The notes beneath the pieces are model-generated. The model saw only the letters and a list, made by a program, of their open reading frames with translations, had not been told where the DNA came from and did not search any database. DNA of 34,317 nt from RSA11 sp965652565 (GTDB lineage Bacteria; Actinomycetota; Thermoleophilia; Solirubrobacterales; 70-9), in contig CBFGWL010000022.1 of assembly GCA_965652565.1 (NCBI GenBank), positions 1-34,317 on the forward strand, given 5' to 3'. The translations under genes were made by a program, and so were the position numbers. Shown here one piece after another: positions 8,218-13,944 of this stretch; within the stretch, counting starts at the first letter, position 1; each line of letters opens with the position of its first letter.

Positions 8218-8598
8218 CTAGTCCTTGTAGCGGTGGTGGAGGATCAGGGTGTTGCCCTCGGTGTCGTGGAAGATCGCCTGGTGGCACACGCCGGAGTCGA
8301 TGACGTCGCCGACGAACTCGATGCCCTTCGCTTCGAGGTCCGCCCGCGTGGCGTGGACGTCGTCGACGCGTAGCGCAATCGGCCCGCCGTTCGGCTTGAA
8401 CTCCTGCCCGAACGCGTCCATCTGCATGATCGCCAGCGTCAGGTTCCCGGTCTCGAACTCACCGGCGGGCATCCTGCCCCAGGCCTTGCCGAACGGCAGC
8501 CCGAGCGTCTCGCCGTAGAAGCGCGCGGCTCGCTCGTAGTTCTCGGCGGGGACGACCGCGAAGTCGACGCCCGTCACCGGCGTGGTGGTCGTGGCCAT
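8218..8598 (-). CDS. VOC/glyoxalase-like protein
   Basis: A 126-residue cytoplasmic protein of the vicinal-oxygen-chelate superfamily. The two beta-alpha-beta-beta-beta units begin TGVDFAVVPAENYERAARFYGETLGLPFGK and IALRVDDVHATRADLEAKG, and it ends with the typical FHDTEGNTLILHHR. I start it at ATG 8598, which has AAAGGAG at ideal distance; ten more in-frame codons upstream lack a site. VOC proteins include glyoxalases, dioxygenases and binding proteins for drugs such as bleomycin. The substrate cannot be told from the sequence. It is a single gene, enclosed by long inverted repeats. Confidence 0.88.
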   Translation of the reverse strand: MATTTTPVTGVDFAVVPAENYERAARFYGETLGLPFGKAWGRMPAGEFETGNLTLAIMQMDAFGQEFKPNGGPIALRVDDVHATRADLEAKGIEFVGDVIDSGVCHQAIFHDTEGNTLILHHRYKD

Positions 8599-8727
8599 CA
8601 GCCACTCCTTTCGTGGTTTGAAAAGCACTGCCCCATAGACGCCGGGCAGGGCCCCAAATCATCGCTTCGGACCCCAGGTCGATTCGTGGACGGCCCTTGC
8701 CACGCGGCAGCGAGCTAAGGCGCGGCG

Positions 8728-8750
8728 CCCGGCGTTGGCTCTCCGGGGGA
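8728..8750 (+). repeat. Degenerate copy of the inverted-repeat core
   Basis: CCCGGCGTTGGCTCTCCGGG and the next three bases match the left-arm core with a few changes and a 1-nt insertion, in the same orientation as the left arm. It lies upstream of the VOC gene, between the two main arms. Confidence 0.5.
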
Positions 8751-8777
8751 CTCTGGCCAGACATGGATGTCGATCAG

Positions 8778-8850
8778 GCCAGGAGGGCTGGATGCCCGCT
8801 CCCCCGGGAGTCAATGCCGGGTGACGCGCCCTCCCACACGCTGAGCGACC
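8778..8850 (-). repeat. Right arm of the ~71-nt inverted repeat
   Basis: Reverse complement of 8074-8144, with core CCCGGGAGTCAATGCCGGG. The interior between the arms is 633 bp and holds one complete gene (VOC) with its own Shine-Dalgarno. The only clear differences between arms are one base substitution and GACGCGCCC against GACGCCC. Confidence 0.85.
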
Positions 8851-8883
8851 CACGGCCGAGCGCCGCCCGACACCGATCCCCGC

Positions 8884-8906
8884 GGGAGTCGATGCCCGGC
8901 GGCGCG
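8884..8906 (-). repeat. Second degenerate repeat copy
   Basis: GGGAGTCGATGCCCGGCGGC and the next three bases resemble the right-arm core in the same orientation. It lies just outside the right arm and directly before the stop codon of the aldo/keto reductase gene. Confidence 0.5.
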
Positions 8907-8913
8907 ACCGCCG

Positions 8914-9906
8914 TCACTCAGAACGCACTAGCTCCGCGTCCAGGGTCCGCATCCCATGCTCGTCGTAGCGCTCGCCGGCCGGCTCGGGCAGCACGGCGTC
9001 GACGCGCGCGATGTCGTCGGCCGTCAGCTCGACCTCCAGCGCGCCGAGGTTCTCCTCGAGGTAGCGGCGGCGCTTCGTGCCCGGGATCGGGATCACGTCG
9101 TCGCCACGCGCGAGCACCCAGGCGAGCGCGAACTGGCTCGGCGCCACGCCCTTCTCGGCGGCGAGCTGTGCGACCGTCGCCGCGATCCGCCGGTTGTGCT
9201 CGAGGTTCTCGCCCGTGAAGCGGGGGAACTTGCGGCGGAAGTCGTCGGGATCGAGCTCGTCTGGTGACGAGAACCGACCCGAGAGGAAACCGCGGCCCAG
9301 CGGGGAGTACGCGACCAGCGCGATCCCCAGGTCGCGGAGCGTCGGCAGCACGCCGGTCTCCACGTCCCGGGTCCACAGCGAGTACTCGCTCTCAACGGCC
9401 GCGATCGGATGCGTCGCGTGTGCCCGCCGGATCGTCTCGGGGCTCGCCTCGCTCAGTCCCAGGTACGCGACCTTGCCCTCCTCGACCAGCTCCGCCATGG
9501 CGCCGACGGTCTCCTCGATCGGGACCTGCGGATCCATGCGGTGCTGGTAGTAGAGGTCGATGCGCTCGATCCCGAGGCGGCGCAGCGACCCCTCGGCCGA
9601 CTTGCGCACGGTCTCGGGGCGTCCGTCCACGCGGACCCCGTCGGGCTCGCGCATGACCCCGAACTTCGTCGCCACGAACGCCTGCTCGCGGCGATCGGCG
9701 ATCGCGCGGCCGACCAGCTCCTCGTTTGTGTAGGGGCCGTACATCTCGGCCGTGTCGAGCATGGTCACGCCGAGCTCCAGCGCCCGGTGGATGGTCGCGA
9801 TCGCCTCGCGCTCATCGCGGGCGCCGTAGAAGGCGGACATACCCATGCAGCCGAGCCCGAGCGCCGATACGGGCGGGCCCTGGTTTCCGAGATTGCGTTG
9901 CTCCAT
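8914..9906 (-). CDS. Aldo/keto reductase
   Basis: A 330-residue NADPH-dependent oxidoreductase of the aldo/keto reductase superfamily (TIM barrel, cytoplasm). The catalytic tetrad is visible: D51 and Y56 in MLDTAEMYGP, K81 in VATKFG and H122 in LYYQHRMDP. The cofactor-binding end carries VAYSPLGRGFLSGR and IPIPGTKRRRYLEEN. Length and sequence fit the AKR13-like group that reduces aldehydes and ketones. AAGGAG lies before the ATG at 9906. It is divergent from a MerR regulator, and its promoter carries the same 14-bp palindrome as the regulator's own, so it is very likely the regulator's target. Confidence 0.95.
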   Translation of the reverse strand: MEQRNLGNQGPPVSALGLGCMGMSAFYGARDEREAIATIHRALELGVTMLDTAEMYGPYTNEELVGRAIADRREQAFVATKFGVMREPDGVRVDGRPETVRKSAEGSLRRLGIERIDLYYQHRMDPQVPIEETVGAMAELVEEGKVAYLGLSEASPETIRRAHATHPIAAVESEYSLWTRDVETGVLPTLRDLGIALVAYSPLGRGFLSGRFSSPDELDPDDFRRKFPRFTGENLEHNRRIAATVAQLAAEKGVAPSQFALAWVLARGDDVIPIPGTKRRRYLEENLGALEVELTADDIARVDAVLPEPAGERYDEHGMRTLDAELVRSE

Positions 9907-9938
9907 CTACTTGCTCCTTCCGATCTGGGTCGGGGAGC

Positions 9939-9969
9939 ACGGTAGGTGTTAGAGCGCGCTCTAGGTCAA
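9939..9969 (-). promoter_or_regulatory. MerR-type promoter of the aldo/keto reductase gene
   Basis: On the minus strand, -35 TTGACC (9964-9969) and -10 TACCGT (9939-9944) are separated by exactly 19 bp. The perfect palindrome TAGAGCGCGCTCTA (9950-9963) fills the spacer. An over-long 19-bp spacer with a central dyad is the hallmark of promoters activated by MerR-family untwisting. The predicted start lies about 26 nt before the ATG. Confidence 0.8.
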
Positions 9970-9990
9970 GGGTTTCGGCTTCAGTTTTCC

Positions 9991-10021
9991 TTGACTTAGA
10001 GCGCGCTCTAGGTTTTACGCT
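9991..10021 (+). promoter_or_regulatory. MerR-type promoter of the merR-like gene, leaderless
   Basis: TTGACT (9991-9996), a 19-bp spacer containing TAGAGCGCGCTCTA (9997-10010), then TACGCT (10016-10021). The -10 box ends 6 bp before the ATG at 10028, and no Shine-Dalgarno is present, so the transcript should begin at or next to the start codon. Confidence 0.8.
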
Positions 10022-10027
10022 GCTGAT

Positions 10028-10447
10028 ATGGCAACGACGCTCACCCCACCAGCGCAGCGCGAAGGCGACACGGACGAGGACATCGCGCTCTCGATCTCCG
10101 AGGCGGCGGAAGCCGCCGGAATGTCAGTCCACACGCTCCGCTATTACGAACGCGCCGGGCTGATGTGGCGCGTCCATCGCAACGGGTCAGGGCATCGCCG
10201 CTACGACCGCCGCGACGTCGACTGGCTCATCCTGGTCAACAAGCTGCGGGCGACCGGCATGCCGATCCGGCGGATCCGTGAGTACGCGGAGATGGTGCGC
10301 GCCGGCGAGGGCAACGAGGCGGAGCGACTTGAGCTGCTCGAGCGTCACCGCGAGGAGATCCTCGCGCGCGTCGCCGAGCTGCAGGCGAACCTCGAGGCGG
10401 TCGACTACAAGATCAACCTCTACCGCGAGCGCCTCGCCGGCGGCTGA
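10028..10447 (+). CDS. MerR-family transcriptional regulator
   Basis: A 139-residue regulator. The MerR winged HTH runs from ISEAAEAAGMSVHTLRYYERAGLM (about 22-45) through GHRRYDRRDVDWLILVNKLRATGMPIRRIREY. A long antiparallel dimerisation helix (about 95-135) follows. There is no cysteine, so it is neither a SoxR-like iron-sulphur sensor nor a thiol metal sensor; an organic ligand such as a reactive aldehyde is more likely. It resembles the MerR proteins often found next to aldo/keto reductases and dehydrogenases. Its promoter and the divergent reductase promoter share one palindrome. It converges with the next gene, leaving only 3 bp between stop codons. Confidence 0.93.
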   Translation: MATTLTPPAQREGDTDEDIALSISEAAEAAGMSVHTLRYYERAGLMWRVHRNGSGHRRYDRRDVDWLILVNKLRATGMPIRRIREYAEMVRAGEGNEAERLELLERHREEILARVAELQANLEAVDYKINLYRERLAGG

Positions 10448-10456
10448 GGCTCAGCC
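10442..10456. terminator. Short dyad between converging genes
   Basis: GGCTGAG/CTCAGCC with a 1-nt centre spans the stop codons of the MerR gene and the facing membrane-protein gene. It is the only candidate for a bidirectional terminator here, and it is weak because of the short loop and missing T-tract. Confidence 0.3.
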
Positions 10457-10837
10457 TCGGCGCGCTAGCCAGAACGACGCGCCGATGAATGACACCGCGA
10501 AGATGGCGGTGAGCGCCGCCACGGCGTAGTTTTCGTTTTCGGTCAGCACGCTGGCCAGCCACCACCCCGGCAGTACGAACGCCATGACGCCGCCGGCGAA
10601 CGAAAGCGCCCGCGTCGAGAGGCTGCGGATCCGCTCGTCGCCCGCGCCGCTCATCACGGTGATCGTCTGCGAGCGACCCCGGCCGAAGTGCAGAGCGGCG
10701 ATGAACAGCGCCAGCCAGCCGCCGACGATCGCGGCCGACAGCGGCCCGTCCGCGACCCAGAACACGGCGACCACCACGGCCGCCAAACCGATCATGCCCG
10801 CGAGCGTGGCGGACCAACTGCGAAGCTGCATCGTCAT
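10451..10837 (-). CDS. Four-helix membrane protein paired with XRE regulator
   Basis: A 128-residue integral membrane protein with four hydrophobic segments (about 12-29, 34-50, 80-98 and 104-123) and a short polar loop with RGRSQTITVMSGAGDERIRS between helices 2 and 3. Its start overlaps the stop of the upstream XRE regulator by ATGA, so the two are coupled. Small XRE regulators followed by a DUF2178-like or similar multi-helix membrane protein are a recurring bacterial pairing of unknown function; I cannot name this family securely. Confidence 0.75.
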   Translation of the reverse strand: MTMQLRSWSATLAGMIGLAAVVVAVFWVADGPLSAAIVGGWLALFIAALHFGRGRSQTITVMSGAGDERIRSLSTRALSFAGGVMAFVLPGWWLASVLTENENYAVAALTAIFAVSFIGASFWLARRG

Positions 10838-11040
10838 CTCGAGTCTCCTTCCTCGGGTTCGAACAAACCCTCGATCGTGGTCTCGAAGAAACGCGCGAGC
10901 GCGAACGCCAGCGGCAGCGAAGGCAGATAGCGGCCCGTCTCGATCGCGTTGATCGTCTGCCGTGAGACCCCTACGGCCTCGGCGAGCTTCTGCTGCGAGA
11001 GCCCTCGTACGGCCCTCTTCTCACGCACGCTGTTCCTCAC
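10834..11040 (-). CDS. Small XRE-family regulator
   Basis: A 68-residue protein that is almost entirely a Cro/CI-type HTH: VREKRAVRGLSQQKLAEAVG, VSRQTINAIETGRYLPSLPLAFALARFF, ending TIEGLFEPEE. This is the short YozG-like type. The GTG at 11040 gives the usual N-terminus (M-R-N-x-V-R-E). Its predicted -10 box ends 8 bp upstream, making it nearly leaderless. A second GTG at 11028, with AGGA upstream, is a possible alternative. Two dyads with TGTAAAG half-sites overlap its promoter, suggesting self-repression. Confidence 0.88.
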   Translation of the reverse strand: MRNSVREKRAVRGLSQQKLAEAVGVSRQTINAIETGRYLPSLPLAFALARFFETTIEGLFEPEEGDSR

Positions 11041-11042
11041 GG

Positions 11043-11090
11043 GATGTAAAGCTACCTTTACATCCGCTGTTTGTCAAGCGCGCTTTACAA
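11043..11090 (-). promoter_or_regulatory. XRE operon promoter with two operators
   Basis: On the minus strand, TTGACA (11072-11077), a 17-bp spacer and TAGCTT (11049-11054) form a good sigma-70-type promoter. GATGTAAAG/CTTTACATC with a 4-nt spacer (11043-11064) covers the -10 box. A 20-bp imperfect palindrome, TTGTCAAGCGCGCTTTACAA (11071-11090), covers the -35 box. Both share TGTAAAG-like half-sites, as expected for repression by the adjacent XRE protein. Confidence 0.7.
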
Positions 11091-11109
11091 CCGCTCCCAG
11101 CCTAGCGAC

Positions 11110-11694
11110 TCACCTCGTGGTCGAGCGGCGGCGCTCGCGGTAGGCGCGGTTCTTGATCTTGTTCCCGCAGACCTCCATCTGACACCAGGTGCCGCTGCGA
11201 TTCCGCGAGGTGTCGAAGAACGCCCAGCGGCACTCGTCGCTGGCGCACACCTTGAGCCGCTCCCACTCCCCGCTGAGCTGCGCCCGGTAGGCGATGCCCA
11301 CGATCTGCCCGATGAACTGATCCACGGAACGCGCGGGCGCCAAATCGAGCTCGAGCGCCCCCGGCACGGGTGAGGCCAGGTTCACCGGGTGCGCCGCCGC
11401 GAAGCGCTCGAAGGCCGCCGCAGCCTCGTCCGGGAGCTCGCCCGTGAGGTTCGCGTCCAGCAGGTCGCGCACGACCGATCGGAATGCGACGAGCCGCTCG
11501 TACTCCTCTTCGCCGACCTCCACGTCAGGCGTGGCCAACTCGGAGTCGACGAGCCACGTGCGCGCGGCGCCGGCATCCGAGAGACGTTCCTCCTCCGGCT
11601 CAAAGGCGAACGTGTTGGCCAGCGCCTGCACCGCGATCAGCGGCTCCGGGGCGAACTTGTACTCGACCTGGCGCTGAAGCTCAGCGACGTTCAC
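11110..11694 (-). CDS. CGNR zinc-finger regulator (ABATE domain)
   Basis: A DNA-binding regulator of about 195 residues. The N-terminal ABATE-type region (ligand or stress-response domain) includes PLIAVQALANTFAFEPEEERL. The C-terminal CGNR zinc finger has four cysteines in KVCASDECRWAFFD and GTWCQMEVCGNKIKNRAYRERR. The open frame extends to 11832, but those 46 codons run over the promoter/inverted-repeat region. I prefer the GTG at 11694, closely preceded by GGAG, although its spacing is short. It faces away from a plus-strand promoter and precedes a LysE-type exporter on the same strand. Target and ligand are unknown. Confidence 0.85.
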   Translation of the reverse strand: MNVAELQRQVEYKFAPEPLIAVQALANTFAFEPEEERLSDAGAARTWLVDSELATPDVEVGEEEYERLVAFRSVVRDLLDANLTGELPDEAAAAFERFAAAHPVNLASPVPGALELDLAPARSVDQFIGQIVGIAYRAQLSGEWERLKVCASDECRWAFFDTSRNRSGTWCQMEVCGNKIKNRAYRERRRSTTR

Positions 11695-11714
11695 GTCTCC
11701 AAGCGTACCGCTTC

Positions 11715-11781
11715 GCGTGACCGGCAAACTTATTTGACAGGTCATGGCGTGACTGTCATACTGATTTAGCCAGTCACGCCA
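11715..11781. promoter_or_regulatory. Inverted repeat and plus-strand promoter by CGNR gene
   Basis: TGGCGTGACTG (11745-11755) and CAGTCACGCCA (11771-11781) are perfect 11-nt inverted arms with a 15-nt spacer. A third half-site GCGTGAC lies at 11715-11721. A plus-strand promoter, TTGACA (11734-11739), 17 bp, CATACT (11757-11762), is interleaved with the arms. This is a likely operator for the CGNR protein controlling both directions. Confidence 0.6.
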
Positions 11782-11814
11782 CGACGAACTCTGGCCGTCG
11801 CAGAAGGGATTGAC

Positions 11815-12093
11815 GTGCGCTTCCTGACCCAATTGATCGCCCGCCAGGTGCGGCCGCCGACAGCCACAAGATCACGTCCGTACTCGGCCCCCGTGGCGCC
11901 GAGCTCGCCGCGACCGCCCGCGGTGAGCGCCAGGCTGGTTCTCGCTCAGACGGCGCCCGACGCTTTCGCGCGGGGCCACCGGGAGCGCCGGGACGCCCGG
12001 CCTACTGACGCGCGAGCGCGAGCTTCGCGCTCAGCGCGACGAACGAGCCCGCAAAGACGCGGCGCATCCAGGCGAGCACCCGCGGCCGGCTGA
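11815..12093 (+). other. Short ORF behind a good promoter, possible gene remnant
   Basis: A GTG at 11815 has AGAAGGG at ideal distance and lies about 50 bp after the plus-strand promoter at 11734-11762, so initiation signals are unusually good. The product (92 residues from VRFLTQLIARQVRPP) soon turns into low-complexity Arg/Ser/Pro/Ala sequence and runs antisense into the LysE gene, unlike a real protein. I suspect the 5' end of a decayed gene, or a short leader. Apart from this ORF, 11833-12001 shows nothing I can name. Confidence 0.25.
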
Positions 12094-12616
12094 TCACTTG
12101 GTGGCGCGCGGCCGCCGCCAGCGCGCCGTAGACCGCGAACACCGCGAAGGTGAGCGCCATGAACACGGCGCTCAGCTGGAGCATCGCGAGCACCTGGCCG
12201 CCGTCAGCGCTCCCCACGAACTGCGGCAGGAACGCGAAGAAGAACACGGTCAGCTTCGGGTTCAGGAGGTTGATCAGCACGGCCTTGATCACGGTGGAGC
12301 GCGCTGATTGCGCGGGCCCGTCCTCCGGTGCCACCGTCAACTCGCTCTTGTCCCGCACCATCGTCCACGCCAGGTACAGCAGGTACGCGACCCCCAGGTA
12401 CTTGAGCGCGTTGAACGCGACCGCGCTGGTGTGCAACAGGGCCGCGAGGCCGGTGATCGCTGCCGCCATGTGCGGCACCACGCCGAGCGTGCAGCCGAAC
12501 GCCGCGGTAAGGCCGGCGCGGCCGCCACGCGTCAGGCCGGCGGCGAGGGTGTAGATGACGCCGGTTCCGGGCGTCGCGACGATGACGAGCGAGGTGAGCA
12601 GGAACTCGGGGCTCAT
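12002..12616 (-). CDS. LysE/RhtB-family exporter
   Basis: A 204-residue membrane exporter with about six hydrophobic segments and the family's N-terminal signature: TSLVIVATPGTGVIYTLAAG, then GGRAGLTAAFGCTLGVVPHM. NLLNPKLTVFFFAFLPQFV is the conserved central block. Family members export amino acids or homoserine lactones; the substrate here is unknown. The ATG at 12616 gives the normal full length. It stands alone between the CGNR region and the sigma-GATase gene, on the same strand as both. Confidence 0.92.
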   Translation of the reverse strand: MSPEFLLTSLVIVATPGTGVIYTLAAGLTRGGRAGLTAAFGCTLGVVPHMAAAITGLAALLHTSAVAFNALKYLGVAYLLYLAWTMVRDKSELTVAPEDGPAQSARSTVIKAVLINLLNPKLTVFFFAFLPQFVGSADGGQVLAMLQLSAVFMALTFAVFAVYGALAAAARHQVISRPRVLAWMRRVFAGSFVALSAKLALARQ

Positions 12617-12681
12617 CCGCGTGCTCTGTTGACCGCGGTCATCCGGGCGTCACGTTACCGCGAGCGCTGCGCCGGCGCAGA

Positions 12682-13830
12682 TCAGGCTGCCGCGGCCCGC
12701 GCTACGCCCGCGGCAGCGTCGACGAGCGCCGCCGCGACGCGGCGCCCCGCCTCTCCGGACTCGGGCACCTCGGGATGCCACTGCAGGCCCACGGTGAGCC
12801 GGCGCCCCGGCAGCTCCACGCTCTCCACCACCCCGTCGTCCGAACGGGAGGTGACGCGGAGCGCGGGCGCGACCCGGCGCACCGCCTGGTGGTGCTCGCT
12901 CGCGACCTGCGGCCGCCGCCCCAGTAGTCCGCGGAGGAAGCTCCCACCGGCCGTGTCCACCGCGTGGGCCTCGCCCCAATGTGGATGGCGCGCGTCCGCG
13001 TACTCGCTCAGGTCTTGGAAAAGCGAGCCGCCGAGCGCCACGTTGAGTAGCTGGTGGCCGCGGCAGATCCCAACGATCGGAACGTCCATCCGCAGCGCGG
13101 TGCGCAGCGCGGCGTACTCGCGCAGATCCGCGGCGAGATCGGGGGCGTTCAACTGCCGGCGGGGACGCTCCCGATAGAGGGCCGGGTGCATGTCGGTCAC
13201 GCTGCCGCCGATCACGACGCCGTCGGCGCCGCTCAGCACGCGCTCGTTCGCCGGCGCGCCCGCGGCCATCGCGAACGGACGTACCTCGGCGCCCGCCTCC
13301 TCGAGCCAGCGGCGATAGACGTCGTAGTCCATCCGCGCGGCGAGCAGAATCACCGGACGGCGCTGCCCGCGTCCCTCACGCAGGGCGCGCGCGAAGCTGC
13401 GCCGCGCCCGCTCCAGGCGCTTGCGCGCCGCCTCCGGCGTCGTGTCGAGCAGGGCGCCGATTTCGGCGTACGTGAGGCCGAGCTCGAACCGCAGAAACAG
13501 GACCATGCGCTCGTGCGGCGTGACCGCGGCGAGGGCGTCGCGCGCGGCGACGACGTCGTCCTCCTCCGTTGCCTCTGCGCCGAGCTCCAGCTCATCGAGC
13601 TCAACCAGCTCGCGCCGGCCCCGGCGGCGCAGCTCGTCGATCGCAAGGTTGGTAGCGGCGCGGTTGAGCCAGGCGACGCGCTCGCGGGCGTCCATACCGG
13701 ACGGCGCGCGCCCCCAGGCCCGCACGAAGGCCTCCTGCACAACGTCCTCCGCAGCGTGCGTGCCGACCATCCGCGCGATCCGGCTGGTGAGCCGTGCGCG
13801 CTCGGTCTCGTAGAGCTCGTCGATCGTCAT
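12682..13830 (-). CDS. ECF sigma factor fused to class I GATase (C26-like)
   Basis: A 382-residue single ORF with two complete domains. Residues 1-150 form an ECF-type sigma factor: region 2 (about 4-70, with EDVVQEAFVRAWGR and WLNRAATNLAIDELRRR) and region 4 (about 98-150, with LTYAEIGALLDTTPEAARKRLERAR). After only about seven linker residues, 158-375 is a class I glutamine amidotransferase of the gamma-glutamyl-GABA hydrolase (PuuD, peptidase C26) type, with C256 in GICRGHQLLN, HHQAV at 313-317, and H352/E354 in LQWHPEVPES, so the catalytic triad is intact. No stop, Shine-Dalgarno or good start codon separates the domains. Known C26 enzymes release glutamate from gamma-glutamyl amides. Coupling this to a sigma factor is, to my knowledge, not a standard architecture. 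Confidence 0.9.
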   Translation of the reverse strand: MTIDELYETERARLTSRIARMVGTHAAEDVVQEAFVRAWGRAPSGMDARERVAWLNRAATNLAIDELRRRGRRELVELDELELGAEATEEDDVVAARDALAAVTPHERMVLFLRFELGLTYAEIGALLDTTPEAARKRLERARRSFARALREGRGQRRPVILLAARMDYDVYRRWLEEAGAEVRPFAMAAGAPANERVLSGADGVVIGGSVTDMHPALYRERPRRQLNAPDLAADLREYAALRTALRMDVPIVGICRGHQLLNVALGGSLFQDLSEYADARHPHWGEAHAVDTAGGSFLRGLLGRRPQVASEHHQAVRRVAPALRVTSRSDDGVVESVELPGRRLTVGLQWHPEVPESGEAGRRVAAALVDAAAGVARAAAA

Positions 13831-13944
13831 CTAACACCTAAACGTTCTCACGCCGCGAAACCGGACACGAGATGAGCGGGCGCACCCCCATCCCTGTCGT
13901 TTTGCCAATGGCGAGCCGGTCGCGGTCTTGAAAGCATCGCGGGC

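Noticed and set aside
8659..8853. Minus-strand 64-codon ORF upstream of the VOC gene
   Set aside because: It runs through the repeat copies and the VOC promoter region, with no ribosome site and no recognisable protein features.
11695..11832. N-terminal extension of the CGNR regulator
   Set aside because: These codons cover the inverted repeat and promoter, and the sequence does not look like an ABATE domain start.
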